Positions 37,021 through 49,765 of a DNA stretch of 64,000 bases are shown piece by piece. A program made the position numbers and the translations under genes. Source of the stretch: Molanna angustata (taxonomy: Eukaryota > Arthropoda > Insecta > Trichoptera > Molannidae); NCBI GenBank assembly GCA_963576475.1, contig OY754972.1, positions 15,006,572 to 15,070,571 of the forward strand. Reading direction: 5' to 3'. Each line of letters opens with the position of its first letter. Position 1 is the stretch's first letter. A model generated the notes under the pieces. That model was given only the letters and a program-made list of their open reading frames with translations. It searched no databases and was not told where the DNA came from.

Positions 37021-38382
37021 AAGAATTAAAAGACACCTTACAAAAAGTATAAAATAAAATTAACAATAGTAACGGTGCAAATATTTAAACAAAATGTAAA
37101 TTTTCTAGAAAAAATGTTAAAATGTGCCCAACTAATATAGATAAAAGATATTAATACTTAAAGGTGTCCGGGTAAACATTAGCCCTTTCCACTCCAATAC
37201 ATACGTTGCAACAGTAATTGCTGCGTCATTTGCCACAACCAAGTCTTCTTCGATACATCACTGTTCCATGTTTCGGCAGACAAGAAGATGCTTATTATCT
37301 TGGACCTCCTTGCAATCGCAAGATACATCAAAGATATTAATTTAATATCTTTATAATATGGATATTAATTAAATCGTTTGATTTCCATAACGCCGTACTC
37401 ATAATAAACCTTCTCCGGGCTGGATACACTGCAGATAGCTTGAGATAATAAGATGATTCGCATAAGTTAGCCTAATAACACACAAACGTAGAGAATTAGT
37501 TGTCATCCTTCCTGACGAAGAAGCGGTACTCTTCGAATTAGTGGTTATAACTAAGTCATTTGTGTGTTTTTATTTTTTTTAATGTACCACAAACTGAATT
37601 CTGAGAATATTAAAAAAACAAAATGTTTTACACCAAAAAAATTTTCTTCTTTAATTCTTTAGCTTAATCGCCTGTAGAGATGGATGAATAATATGTACAA
37701 AAAATACCTGCTAAAATGTTTTGACGAACAGGTAGATCTTTCATTAGATTTCGCTTTCACGTGTTTTCGCACAATATCAAGAATTTCCAAATTGAAAATT
37801 ACCTTTTTCAGAGCTTTGATAATTATATTTCTCTCTCAAGTACAAATGCCATCACGCTACGATTAGTTTGAATTCAAATGTGAAACATAATACCCTTTTT
37901 TTGTCAAAGCAAAATACACAACGTATTTAAAGTAATTGCTTCAATGCTTAACTTGAGGCTTTTAAATTAGGTACGTTAAATAATTTACATGGAAAAACTT
38001 TTAAATTTAAAGATTAAAATTTGTATGTATAATAAAATCTCTTTTTTCAGAGAGAGAAGGTGGAGAAATAAGTTTTGGTCGTATCATTTCTGAAAGGCTG
38101 AAATGTTTTTGTTTCAATGAAACTTTGTATTGCGTGATTTAAATATTAAAATTGGCTTTAGAAGATAATTATTTACATCTGAAACTATGACAGATCAATT
38201 TATTGAAGGATAAAAATTTATGTACAAAAGATCAGTCTTATGCATACTTATTACGTTTATCATATGCAACTCTACGTTCATTCGTACCATCGCGGCATAT
38301 CCTTGGGGAAATCAGCGACAGGTGCATGGGTGTACGTGATTACCCGCGTCTTAAGGGACACCAGAAAACGATGATAATATTG

Positions 38383-38600
38383 TCGGCCTTAGTGGCTCGG
38401 TTGGTTGGGTATCTGACTGCTGATCCAAAGGTCCCGGGTTCGATCCCCGTCGGAGACACAGTTTTTAATTTTGTTTTCAGTCTGGATATGTGAGATGATT
38501 AATATCGAAAGTCTCCAGAATGTGGCAACTTGTCATTGGGTGCGTGTTGAATTAATATTTATAATAGTAGGTACTTGTTAGTTGCCCGAGAAGTAGGTAA
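38383..38600 (+). mobile_element. tRNA-derived SINE, family A copy 4
   Basis: The best-kept head: A box TGGCTCGGTTGG and B box GGGTTCGATCCCC, then GGAGACACAG, TTTTCAGTCTGG, TCTCCAGAATGTGGCAACTT, GGGTGCGTGTT and GTAGGTAC. It ends in an AAATA-rich tract (38600-38645). Confidence 0.9.
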
Positions 38601-39892
38601 CATAAAATAAAATAAATAAAATAAAATAAAGAAAATAAAAAAAAAGTGGAATTATTTTTTTAGCTGGTAAATCACAACATTACCATAACCTTAGCTTGGA
38701 AGAAAAATTATTGATATCCAATAATATTCATATATTTCCTCAAAACTGCTATCACTTACAAATGCACATAAAAAATATGTTTTTATTTTTATATTAATTT
38801 ACAAAATCATGTTGGTGATTTTTTAAAATACAGATCGTCTGTATGTTTTTCCAAAAATATATTTCGACTGAGTATGTTTCATTTAGACCTTGATAATGCC
38901 GAGTCTAATAATAACTTTTTTAAAATGGATTTTGACTCAAATCATTATTTTAACAAAAACATTAGAAGTACATATCGATTAGTCCGTCATACATAATTAC
39001 AGCACAAATTTAATAAAATACTGTTATGTATGTTTTAAAAATTAACGTTCATTTTGATGTTTATATATATTTTTTATATTTGCTTATCTGGTTACACATT
39101 AAAAAACACTTCCTTTTTCTTTTCTTGCAATGTCGCATTTTGGCACATTTGGCACATTTACGATTAGTGCGTCGAGATAAAAAAATGTTTTAAATATTTT
39201 ATTAATTAATAAAAATAATAATGTCTTTTATACAATAATTCAAAAGTTTTTTTTGATAACAGAGTGGAAATTGATTTAACAATATTTTTAAACCTTTAGT
39301 TTTTGCGTTCAACGTGTTTATTTAGTCTGTCCTGTTTTTGTTTATTTTGTTTATAATTCATTTTTCAAAAAAATATATTTGTGATAAAATCTCCGATACA
39401 TTGTTGAAAGATTTTCGTTCTAAAATAAAGATGTCCAATTTGAATACCATTTCTTTTATTCATTTTTCATTACTCATTCGATATTCATTTTAGATTTTGC
39501 TAAGCAAATTTATATAGATCCAGTCATAAATATGTATATGGATGGGATGTATGCAAGGGATCTCGTATACCTCAAATGAATATAACGGAGTTTTATTCAA
39601 TCCTTCAATTGGTGTTGAAATGAATATCTTTTCCGTTTTATGAATCAATCATATTTATACGCTGATGGAATACTTAAAGAAATTTCGTATCCGATATTGA
39701 CGAACCAAATAGCTTTTTCCTCGAGATTTGAATTCGTTAGTAGTAACACCCCACTCTACTTATTGAAAAATCTTCATGCGGTGGAGTTTTCAAATCTAAT
39801 TACAATATTTTCAAATTGATGAGAATTGTATGGAACTAAATTGGGATGATCTCAGTCAGGGTAACACGGAGTTTTCCTTCGTTTTTTTTTAT

Positions 39893-40420
39893 ACGGCGCT
39901 GGCCGATTTACTAATGATATTAATAAAAATTAAGCACTAAAAATAATAACACTTAATAATTATTACCATTATACACTTCCTCAAAAGAATTAGCAGATCA
40001 ATGCGTAAATTGTAAATGATTTAAAAGAGCAAAATAAAATGCAACAAACGCATCATCAAGCTTTCAATTGGGAATAGTTCACCTATCCAGATACTTAACA
40101 TATCAAAGGATTAGGCTCTGAGGAGGTCTCTATACTACCTAACAACCCTACTGATTCCCGAATATTAAAGTTTAAAAAATCTTTAACGATTCTGCATGTA
40201 TTTATTATTATCGATTTTTGAATTTTTATTATTAAGTTTTTCGATAAATTTATAATTTCTAAATTACGGATTAACGATTTTAGAATAATCCCAGTGGCTG
40301 AAATAATGAACGGTTATATTATTTTTTTTACGAAAATGCCAAAGTCTTTTAATCTCGTTTTTATAATATTACTAGAATTTGGAATACCCACGTCGCAAAT
40401 ATATGTTATTTTTTTTATTT
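39893..40420. repeat. Dispersed repeat R, copy 2
   Basis: Same landmarks and order as 8177-8710, with an extra block CATCATCAAGCTTTCAATTG near 40050. Confidence 0.75.
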
Positions 40421-41829
40421 TATCATGTATTATTATATCGGGTCTACATATTATGTTGAATTGGCCGGTCAGTTAATTATTATTATGACAATAATTAGCT
40501 TTATTTTAATTATGTATTTTCTTAGATAGGTATAAAGGGACTCAAAATAATCACAGATCTTGTGTTGAAAACTTTTTTTATATCGTACAAATTTAATTCA
40601 AAATATAATATACATGATGAATCATGGAATGTTGCAAAGATTTTCGCTGAATTCGCGAAATAGGCAAAATTCAAAAGGAAATAAATATCAAATGTTGTCT
40701 TCTACAAACCAAACGACATCTTTGTTTCATTAAGAAACGTAAATTGGAATATCTTAATTATAATGATTTTCCACTGTTTATATTATGCGGATGTGTAAAA
40801 TGTAATTATTTTTCATATGTATTGCTTATTTACTTGATTCTGCGAGGAATTTTGATGAGAAAATTCACGCTTAAGAAAATTTTCATTATGAACACTGGAA
40901 ATAAATTATATGGTTTGTTTTAACGAGACGAGACCTAACCACAACCAATTGATCCGAGTGTCTGAGACAAAAATTACTTTATTAAGCCGGTGTTCTCTAC
41001 GGGCTCGTGTCGGTTGCTTTTTACACAACCAGTTCCAATTTATCATTTCTCTGACATGACGTTAGATCACACAAAAGGGTAAAACTTCCAAAGTAAACCC
41101 ATGTCACTTCGGAGCGATAAAACCAGGAGCCATGTAACGAAGTCACAATAGCCTAGTCCCTGTAAGATATACATACATCTTGAAGAGTTTGTGAATTTGA
41201 TCAAAATGTAGATGCTCCATACTCATGCTAATACTATCGTACAAATATATCAGTATATACCTAACTACTGGGATTTGAAACTTTTTTGAGAGGATTGAAA
41301 ATATTTTTAGGTTAGATTAACGTTGCTATATCTGTTGGATCAAATCGGTGTTGGACTTGTGATATCCCTTTCATTTGATCTTACTGATGTAGCAACAATG
41401 CTTGGGTAAACCAAAATATACATATTATAAGCCCATATTAAAATATGCTGTCGTTCTGTGTTTATTTCCCAACAGATGAGATATTTGCTTATCAAAAATT
41501 TATTTTCGGGCAGGAATTCATGGATAGTTGGACACTTGGCTACTTGCATACAATGCAATATGTTGACCGTATAATACAATATCGCATAATATAGGTATTG
41601 TTTGATTTTTTCCCAATCGATTCTTTTTTAAGGTTCCTACTAACCACATATTCATATTGAATATGAACACATTAATTTCTAGGTATATCGATAGTTTTTG
41701 AAAAAACAACATACCTTATTATAAATTTATCTATCATTTTAAAAATATTCTCTTTATTTTATCGTTTATTTTATTTTAGTTTGACTCGTAATATTTATAC
41801 TACCATCCACAAAAAATAGTTTTTTTTTG

Positions 41830-42170
41830 TTTGAATTTCAAACTAAGACATTTTCTCAGCTCGAATGATTATTTTACTTTTATTTTAAATATTTTTTTTA
41901 ATTCAACCATTAAATCTTTTTATTTTACATAATTTCAAATCACTGCATTTTCTCAATGAATAAACTTTTACTAGTGTTTTTTTGAATATTTTTTGTTAAA
42001 ATTTCAAACCAATACATTTATTACAATTCGAATGATTATTTTATATATTTTTTTATTCTACAAAATTTAAAATCTCTGCATTTTTTCAATTCATATGATT
42101 ATTTTTTGTGTCGTTTTTTTTTAAATAATTTCAAACCACTGGATTTTTTTTCATCTCGAATGATTATCAA
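41830..42170. repeat. Decayed tandem repeat running up to a collagen splice acceptor
   Basis: Five units of about 60-100 bp with the core TTTCAAACCACTGCATTTTC, then TCAATTCGAATGATTATTTT, at about 41835, 41934, 42001, 42066 and 42125. The last unit ends some 45 bp before the exon at 42214, so its T-rich sequence adjoins the polypyrimidine region. Confidence 0.7.
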
Positions 42171-42213
42171 TAATTTGATGACTGTTATTTTATATATTTT
42201 TTGTTTTGAACAG

Positions 42214-42261
42214 GGTTTTCCTTCTGGCGCTGGAACTTCTGACCCATATTTAGATATTGAC
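42214..42261 (+). CDS. Collagen XV/XVIII-like exon: linker
   Basis: A 48-bp exon after TTTTTTGTTTTGAACAG, with donor GTGAGT, phase 0/0. It encodes GFPSGAGTSDPYLDID. The short Gly/Ser/Pro then Asp-rich linker fits between the TSPN domain (exon at 6925) and the acidic linker (exon at 48799). The phases agree with both neighbours. It could in principle be an alternatively used cassette, since removing it would keep the frame. Its small size means the call relies on context and splice sites. Confidence 0.65.
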
Positions 42262-43077
42262 GTGAGTTATAAACTATTATCCTTCGGGGATCTGCTTGGT
42301 TTCCATAACAAAATAACTACTGTATTTCTACTAAAAAATAACAAACTGACTTATGAAATAACAACTACAGCACTCGATTGAGATAACTTAACAGTTTCAT
42401 ATTATAGTTTATAATGTTTCGTTTGGTTTTAATATATTACTAACCTTAATATAATTCATTGGTTCATATTGACACATTCACTTATCAGTGTAAAAAAATA
42501 ACTTTTCAAAAAATATTTTTTTTATGCCAACAATATTACACGCAATAATTTTTTTTTCGCATCAATCACAAATATTTTGGTTTATATCTAGACTTTGCAT
42601 GAGAATTTTCAAGATTCTTCCACAAAGAACTTATTTTTTTTATTAAAATCTGTTTATTTTTATTTTCTTCTAACGTATTTTTTAAATGCATCAAAACTAA
42701 CATTGACTTTTGACACAATCATTCGAACTAATCAAATACAAACATAAAAATAGTCTAATCGCATGATTATATTTAATAGTGATTGAATTTATTCAGAAAC
42801 AATTTTTGATACGATTGTAAACCAATCCAACATGTGCAGATATTTTTAAGATTGTAGTGTGTGATCAGAAAAAAAGCTTTTTTTTTTCCAGAACTTATTT
42901 TCTAAGATTTATTTTAGTATTAAAACGTTTTGAATTTGTAACAATTGGTAAATTATTTTTTAAATTGTCAATACTGACGGTATTTAATATGTAGAACTCC
43001 ATTATGCAAAATATATTTTAATGAAACAAAATTGATTATGATTCTACAATTCTGCATGTATTTTTTCCTTATAATAG

Positions 43078-43150
43078 GACGACCGTTTCGGCTGACTAGG
43101 TCCTTATCAACTGGTAAACATAGAGTAGTGTCTTTTTCTTATATACTAGA
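43078..43150. repeat. Short dispersed repeat pair, copy 1
   Basis: GACCGTTTCGGCTGACTAGG, then TTATCAACTGGTAAA and TTTTTCTTATAT. The order matches 44938-45005 (GACCGTTTCGCCTGGTGAAG, TTTTCAACTGGCAAA). Confidence 0.6.
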
Positions 43151-43666
43151 AATCGGTTTAATCAATAATTTAATCATGTACAGGAAAATGTACATGCAGA
43201 GCCATAATCAATTTTGATTGAAAAATACCTAGTATAATAGGTAAATTATTTTGATGGAACACAAAGTTGTTAATCTATGGATGAAGGTAATTTTTGTATC
43301 CTGTTGTGACATCAAATGTTTCAGAAACATAAATGCATAAAAGCTTCAAATAATTTTATTTGATAATTCTAATTCAAAGTTAACGTAAATGTCTCGATAA
43401 AAGCTTTTAGCATATTTTTCAATAACCATACCTACCTTTATTTTGACTTTATATTAAGTCCAGTTATCGCAGATAATAGTCGTTTAAAAGTATCTAAGCT
43501 CGCAGAATTCTTTAATTAATGTGTCTACATTTTCTTGGTACATTTTAGCACTTATTTTCATAAATATGTACTTGTTGACTTTTGTTTTTAAATATATTTT
43601 TATGTTCACAAATAGCTACAATTGTATTCAAATTTCATAGAAACAAAATGATAGCTTCTTTCAAAG

Positions 43667-43854
43667 CTGGCGGGGCAAGTCTGGTCTAACCGGCGAAATT
43701 AAAACCCTCGTGTTTACCCATGTAATGGATTTAATTATCATATGGAGTTCTATGAAATCTAAGATATTATAGAACTCCATATAATAAATATATCCATGAT
43801 ATGGGGTATCGTGAGGGTTTTGATTTCACTGGTTGGACCAGACTTGCCCCCCTG
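43667..43854. mobile_element. Hairpin MITE family M2, copy 4
   Basis: 188 bp, same length as copy 3: CGGGGCAAGTCTGGTCTAAC at the left, TTGGACCAGACTTGCCCCCC at the right, central TATGGAGTTCTATGA/TATAGAACTCCATA. Confidence 0.85.
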
Positions 43855-44629
43855 TATGAAGAGAATAGTATTTCTATAAATCAATTGTGTAGTACATAAT
43901 ATACCTAACCATTTTCACATTTCCAGAATTTTATCGATTCTTTAAAATACCATTTTTTTAATATTTTCTTCTTCTTCTTCTTCTTCCTTTTCATAGATCC
44001 GAAGATCTGTTTGTACCGCTATTATTATATAAATTATATAAAGTATAAATATTTTTAATATTTTGATGTAATAAATTGTACAAACGACATGTTTGTCAAA
44101 ACTAGGTATAATGATTTTTGTATAATATAATAGTAGTTTTAGGTATAATGTTTTTTTCATCCAAGGATCGCTATGATATAGAAATACTTTTTTTTATTAT
44201 TTTTCAAAACAATTTCTGGATACTAATAGACGTTACTTGAGATTTAATATTGGAATATCAGTACTAACACAGGATATTACTACCTACTCTAAGAATTTTA
44301 ATATTTTCTCTACGAAATGATTACACAAGCGGTCTAAATTATTAATTAATTATTGAGAAAATTACCGAAGATACCTACATTATTTAACATGTTATTGAAA
44401 ATTTTGGGTAAACAATTTTAGATATAACAAAACAAATATCTACACAGATAAGGAAATAATGGTAGGTACTTAATCAAACTTCGAATCAATTTCGTAAGAC
44501 CAACTTATACACCGCCTACTCAATAGGATAAAAAATTAACAACGGTATGGGATTTTCATTGATATTACGTCGATTTTTATGATGTCAATAAGTATATGAG
44601 TACTTACCTATATTGTGATTATTAAAAAA

Positions 44630-44712
44630 CACTGGTCAGTTGGAAGAAATTGCCATACGGCAATAAACTCGCCTCTTGTGTAGGGTGCAAGGAAGTTTTC
44701 ATTATTATTATT
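44630..44712 (+). repeat. Retroelement tail ending in ATT repeats
   Basis: GGTCAGTTGGAAGAAATTGCC, then CGGCAATAAACTCGCC, TGTAGGGTGCAAGGAAGTT and (ATT)n. An antisense echo, ACTTCCTTGCACCCTGCGCA, lies at 45181. Confidence 0.55.
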
Positions 44713-44934
44713 ATTATAATTACAACATTTACCAACACTCATTGGTAAAAGCAAAAATAATGTTACATTTTATATAAAACCTTACATGTTGATAAATTTC
44801 CAAACTTTATGTTAATAAAACCAAGTCATGTTCTTTTAATTTTATATACACTGACAGGGTTGACTATGTAGAATTACATTTTTTAAAAAAATTAAACACA
44901 TGTTTTTTCTTTCTACATTTTTTTTATTCCTCTC

Positions 44935-45005
44935 CAGGATGACCGTTTCGCCTGGTGAAGGCCTTTTCAACTGGCAAAGTACACGGTGTGGTTTTTTCTT
45001 ATATA
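44935..45005. repeat. Short dispersed repeat pair, copy 2
   Basis: See 43078; the two copies are about 1.86 kb apart in the same orientation. Confidence 0.6.
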
Positions 45006-46574
45006 GGTACTATTAGATAAAATTTAGACAAAGCAAAAAAGGAGGTGGAGGGTGGGTGGTTGTTACAGTTAAAATATTATATCCACTACTGATCTCTCAT
45101 TCTTAATTAACTCATGTAGATAAATTTCAGTAAATCCTAGGATTTACCATTATAATACGAGCTAATAATAATAATAATGAACTTCCTTGCACCCTGCGCA
45201 ATTGGCGAGCTATTACAGTAACATATAGATATAACATATGATAAGAATTCAATGCAATGATATTTCCTTATTAAATCAGAAAGTATATCAATTATGTGCA
45301 TCAATAATATATACCTATCCCTAAAGAGGTGTCCTAATTTTTATAGTTTTTATTTATTTTATTTTATTATTAAAAGGGTGCATCGACAGACATCTAGCTT
45401 ACAATTTTCATAAAAAGAAAATAATATTGGTTATTACTACGAGTGCTAGACGTCCAATTATGGATGCACACAAAATTACATGAGCTCTTATTCAATCACA
45501 CACGTAAGTTACACAAGTATGAGTTACATAAATTAGATAAAATTCGGTTACAAAAGTTAAGAAAAAAAAGAAGAAAAAATAGTTACACAATTTAAGCAAA
45601 ATAAAACAAGTTATAGAAGTTACACAAGTTACATAAGTAGAAGTAAAAAATAGGTACATAAGAAGTTAAAAAAATTATATCATTTAGAGAAAAGACAATT
45701 TCAAGCAGATTCCAATCAAATAGTTGGTAAGATAACTGATGAATAGTAGTAAATAAGGGAACTATGTTATGCTATTCCTATGCAAAGCAAACCCTAATTA
45801 TCATACATAGGAACAAAATTTTATTAAGACCTTTCGGGTTGCGAAATTTTTGATAAATTTAATAAGTAATTTAACCTTAGCAGAATTTCGGCCGTAATAC
45901 TTCCCTTTGTTAGATTTTGCTTCTGGATTAAGGTTCAGTTTTGTTAGTTTTAAGATCATTTTATAATTAAAGACTGCGAAGACCGGAAATTAAACTAACA
46001 TTCCAGATAGTATTTCAATATTCATCCTTTTCAAAATATAGCTTAGTTGTGAAGGGATTTCTCCTTAATATATATTTTTATGGAGCCAAATAATGAAGTG
46101 TTGAGAGGAATATGTTTCTACCCTCTTTGATAATATTTGCAAATTAATGAATAAAAATCTATTTTCAAATTATTAAATTAGAACGAATATCAATATTTGG
46201 ACATAATAAAAAATCAAATTTATCCACCCTTAATGAAATTTTGATTTTTTTTTTTAATAACTCAATCCCACTGTTCCTGAAAAACTAAAATAACTAAACT
46301 ACCCTATTTCTACGTTGGCGTTGTACGCTATCTATACGTCACACTATATGAAAAAAATATAATAATCAAAAAGCACGCTCACGTTTACCTCTATCATTAC
46401 TCGAAGGGGAAATTTGTATGTTTGGCCTGATCAAAATAGTTCCGTTGATTTCATGAAGTTATGCAATACTTTGAGTTGTTAAAAGTGAGGTTTATTTTTG
46501 GTTAAAAGTTGATATTTAACGTAATAAAAGTACTTCGTTTATGGTTTTGTAGAATCCTCATATTTTAATACTTG

Positions 46575-47473
46575 TCCAACTGTCGATTCGTTCAAGATAA
46601 GGAAATTCTCTTGAAGGAAGAGTCAGTTTAAATCCTAGATACGCGAGTATTGTATGCAGGGTCTACTTTTTTCACGGCTTTTCCAACTTTGAAGTAAAAA
46701 AACACCGACTTAGAGACTTCACAGCATATATGTGTGTGTGTGTCTGTGTGTGTCCCCCCACCCTCCCCCTTATAACTTTTGATCCGCACAATTTACAGAG
46801 CCCAAAATTTCAAAATATATAAATAATTATAGGCCTACAAAACTTTTGTACTCAGAATTTTGAATTTTTGTTTCAGTCAGGGGTTACCAACTTTTGAATT
46901 TTTGAATTATTTTTCCATATATCTCAGAAACCATAAAAGGTACAAACATAGACAAATACAAAATGTAGAATTTCTCAAACATTTTTTATTAAGAAAATAC
47001 ATTTTTTATTATAAATTTATGAGTTTAACTGCCTATGTATATTACCAATTTTTTTAAAAATATCGAAAAAAGCCGAAACACCCCAACTAGATACCTAATT
47101 TAATTTTCTATTAAAAATATTAACATTGTAGAAGTACATCTCAATTTTTTTTTAACAATTTTTATAAAAATTGAATTTAGTGACGACATTGCCTAATACA
47201 ATTTGTATGGAAGTCGCCTATACACAATATGTATAGTTTGATACTAAAATCTCCAAATATACATACAGAACCATCATGCTGTTTTCATATTCCGGGTAGG
47301 AAAAGAGGACTGACCTCCATACTGTCATATCTTGACATACATACCTACATGTGTTGTATAGAACACAAAATATTCAATAATTTGGATTTATATGTTTATA
47401 GTTTGGTACTTATTCTTCAACTATACATACAATCGCTCTCGACAGTTGGATCTCATGTGTTACATGCAACTAG
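46575..47473 (+). mobile_element. Rolling-circle element H1, copy 5 (inverted)
   Basis: Begins TCCAACTGTCGATTCGTTC and ends CGACAGTTGGATCTCATGTG, TTACATGCAACTAG|T. The central GT tract is short (46732-46753). Opposite orientation to copies 1-4, so it independently confirms both ends. Confidence 0.85.
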
Positions 47474-47740
47474 TAATACAAGATTACATAGATGTGAAAA
47501 AACTCTAAATTTTATATTAAGTATTTATTACTTTTTTTTGGTTCAATAAACAGGGTAAAATCTTTAGATATTTCACATTATTATATTTAAAATAATTGCA
47601 TAACTGGGTAAGTTCAATATAATTCTATCAGCGGAGACTTATAATTAGCTGTTTTATTATTATTTTAAATGTTAAACAGAAATTCATAGCTGTTTGTCTC
47701 CCAAAAAATTGAAAATAAAAATAAATAAATAAAATAAATA

Positions 47741-48100
47741 GATGGGTGGTGGCAGAGAGGTTAGCGCGCTGAATCCAGTTGTCGCGCGTTCGAATCCTGC
47801 CACGACCGATTTCGTTCAACTATACTATAAGCAGATGGGTCGATGGCAGAGCGGTTAGCGCGCTGGGCTAGTAATCCAGAGGTCGCGAGTTCGAATCCTG
47901 CCTCGACCGATTTCGATCACTTATAGCACAAGCATTTATGCTTATTTTAGGGAATGTAGGAAGATGTTTATGTTCTTGTTTAACAAGGAAATATTCATTT
48001 AAATAAAAAAACAAACAAAAAAAACATTTATGCTTAGTTTAATGAATGTATAAGGATGTATATTATGTACTTGTTGTAAGGACGTATTCATTCTTAAATA
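47741..48100 (+). mobile_element. Dimeric tRNA-like SINE
   Basis: Two tRNA-like heads in tandem. The second (47838-47908) can form an acceptor GGTCGA/TCGACC, an anticodon arm CTGGG-CTAGTAA-TCCAG (AGT, Thr-like) and a T-loop TTCGAAT, but the D and T stems are poorly paired. The first (47741-47815) lacks the anticodon segment. Two ATTTATGCTTA...AAGGA..TATTCATT-type tails follow, the last echoed at 5943. Confidence 0.5.
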
Positions 48101-48798
48101 ATATTTACACTAAGTTACAATAGCATTTATTATTTTTAAGGTATTATTTTGTATTCATATTTTTTCTATCATGAAAGATGAAGATTGTTCTTACTTTTAT
48201 TCTTACTGAAAATTTAAGTCCCAAAAAAATTCAACAGCATTACAAATATTACTTTTCAATGTCCTGCCCACAAAAAATAGAATAGTTTTGAAATGTCATA
48301 TTTTTGTAAAAATATTATTCTTTAAGTAGAGTTTTTCTTGTGTGTACAAATATGTAATATGTACATAAGTAAGTTACTCCTCTCTTGAACACAAATTTAT
48401 AACTCTATCAAGAAATCACCAAAGTAGTTATTTTGTTAAATACTGTTTTAAATATTGTTACATTGTGTGTGTAAATGACTTTATAAAAAAATAATAATGA
48501 TGATATTTTTTTACCATTACTTTTTCATAATATGACTATTGATTAAGATTACTCTCTATCTATTTCAATGTTTTTGTTGTAAGAAAATAAAAATTATATT
48601 TTATTCTTATCTGGAATGTCTGATTCACTTGTCTATTTTACACCGGAACCACGAACTACCCCGATAGCAATATTATATATTTTTATTCGCACGTTCATGC
48701 TTAACACTTATCCCATAATACCTCCATTGTAACGTGGAAGATATACCGTCTAATAGTTCAATAAGCTCAGTCCATAATTGGTTTTGTTGAATTTTTAG

Positions 48799-48907
48799 GT
48801 GGACCAGGAGGAGGGTGAGGAGAGCGGTCCTGGAGGGGAGGGTTCTGGGAGGCTTGACACTGTAGCAGCCCTTCCACCATTCCCTCCCCCACCACCTGGA
48901 CTCGATG
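48799..48907 (+). CDS. Collagen XV/XVIII-like exon: acidic and proline-rich linker
   Basis: A 109-bp exon after TTGAATTTTTAG, ending at donor GTAAGA. It starts in phase 0 and ends after the first base of a codon. It encodes an acidic stretch (VDQEEGEESGPGGEGSG) followed by LDTVAALPPF, six prolines in a row and GLD. Acidic Ser/Gly-rich and proline-rich linkers between TSPN and the first triple-helical block are usual for multiplexins and may carry glycosaminoglycan attachment (SG pairs are visible: ESG, GSG). The split codon is completed to Asp by the exon at 52673, strong evidence that the two are spliced together. The local GC content is far above that of the flanks. Confidence 0.85.
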
Positions 48908-49119
48908 GTAAGAGATACCTTCTATATCTTTTGTTGCACACAACCCTATCCATTGCCGCTAATATTACCCACTATGTCTTCCCATTTATCTAAAAAAAAT
49001 TAGACACGTTATTTGCACTGAGTGGCTATTTTATTTAAGTAGCCTTTGGAGGTAATTGAGATCGTTTTACTACGGTAAAATTAATTTATACACATATATG
49101 GAAATGAATTTCACTAAAA

Positions 49120-49265
49120 GCGTGTTTTTATTTATTTATTTATAACTTCATTGTACATAACTTATTTGCCAGTACAAATGGTGGACTTATTTACCTAGTG
49201 ACAATTTCTTCCAGACAACCATCTGTTACAATTATGGGTGAAAGTGGTACCTACATGTACAAAAA
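49120..49265 (-). repeat. LINE 3'-tail fragment, antisense
   Basis: TTTATTTATTTATAACTTCA, TTGTACATAACTTATTTGCC, ACAAATGGTGGACTTATTTA and TTCCAGACAACCATCTGTTA follow the antisense order of a very common moth retroelement tail, as I recall it. Confidence 0.5.
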
Positions 49266-49704
49266 AAGAAAACCAATATAAAACTATAATAGTAGTTTAC
49301 TTTATACATAACATTTATAAACAAAAAAGTAAAAATAGTAAAAATATGCACACCAATGACAATTTTTATTGAATTCTACACCAAAATTTATTTTCTCTTA
49401 AGGTTATTTAAAAAAAATTAACCTACTGCGTTCTTGTTTATATCAGTTAACAGGAATATTATAAGTGACCCGTCAATTAATTACAATTATAATAATACCA
49501 ATTAATTACAGTTTATAATATGTTTATAAATTGTTTAAGGTAAATTATTTTGTAAATTTTGTTATTAAGACTAAAAGCCAGAGTTATTGTAAATTTTGTA
49601 AGATAAATTAAAAGTGAGAGCTATTTAATTTAGTAGGTATGGGCTTTTAGGGGGGAGAAAGTGTGATATATTGATGTTGCGTCTTGTATAAGGCAATAAT
49701 GGAT

Positions 49705-49765
49705 GGCCCCAAATGGACCCAAATCCTAATAGCAGGTGTCCCCTACGTAGACATGTTGAAAAAAA
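49705..49765 (+). repeat. Dispersed LINE 3'-UTR-like repeat, copy 2
   Basis: Same block as 1012-1075 (GGTGTCCCCTACGTAGACAT then GTTGAAAAAAA). Confidence 0.65.

Larger units (their letters stand above)
42262..48798 (+). other. Collagen intron (about 6.5 kb)
   Basis: Bounded by GTGAGT and TTTTTAG. It holds an M2 MITE, retroelement tails, an inverted H1 element and a dimeric tRNA-like SINE. I see nothing identifiable in 42262-43070, 43155-43660, 43860-44620, 45220-46570 and 48110-48798, apart from AT-rich tracts and a diffuse GTTACACAAGTTACATAAG repetition at 45495-45660. Confidence 0.65.

Noticed and set aside
36743..37066. 107-codon minus-strand frame rich in Ile/Cys/Tyr/Phe
   Set aside because: An artefact of a minisatellite whose period is a multiple of three; the composition is not protein-like.
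47838..47908. Functional tRNA-Thr(AGT)
   Set aside because: Weak D stem and a mismatched T stem, and it is part of a tandem dimer with SINE-like tails.
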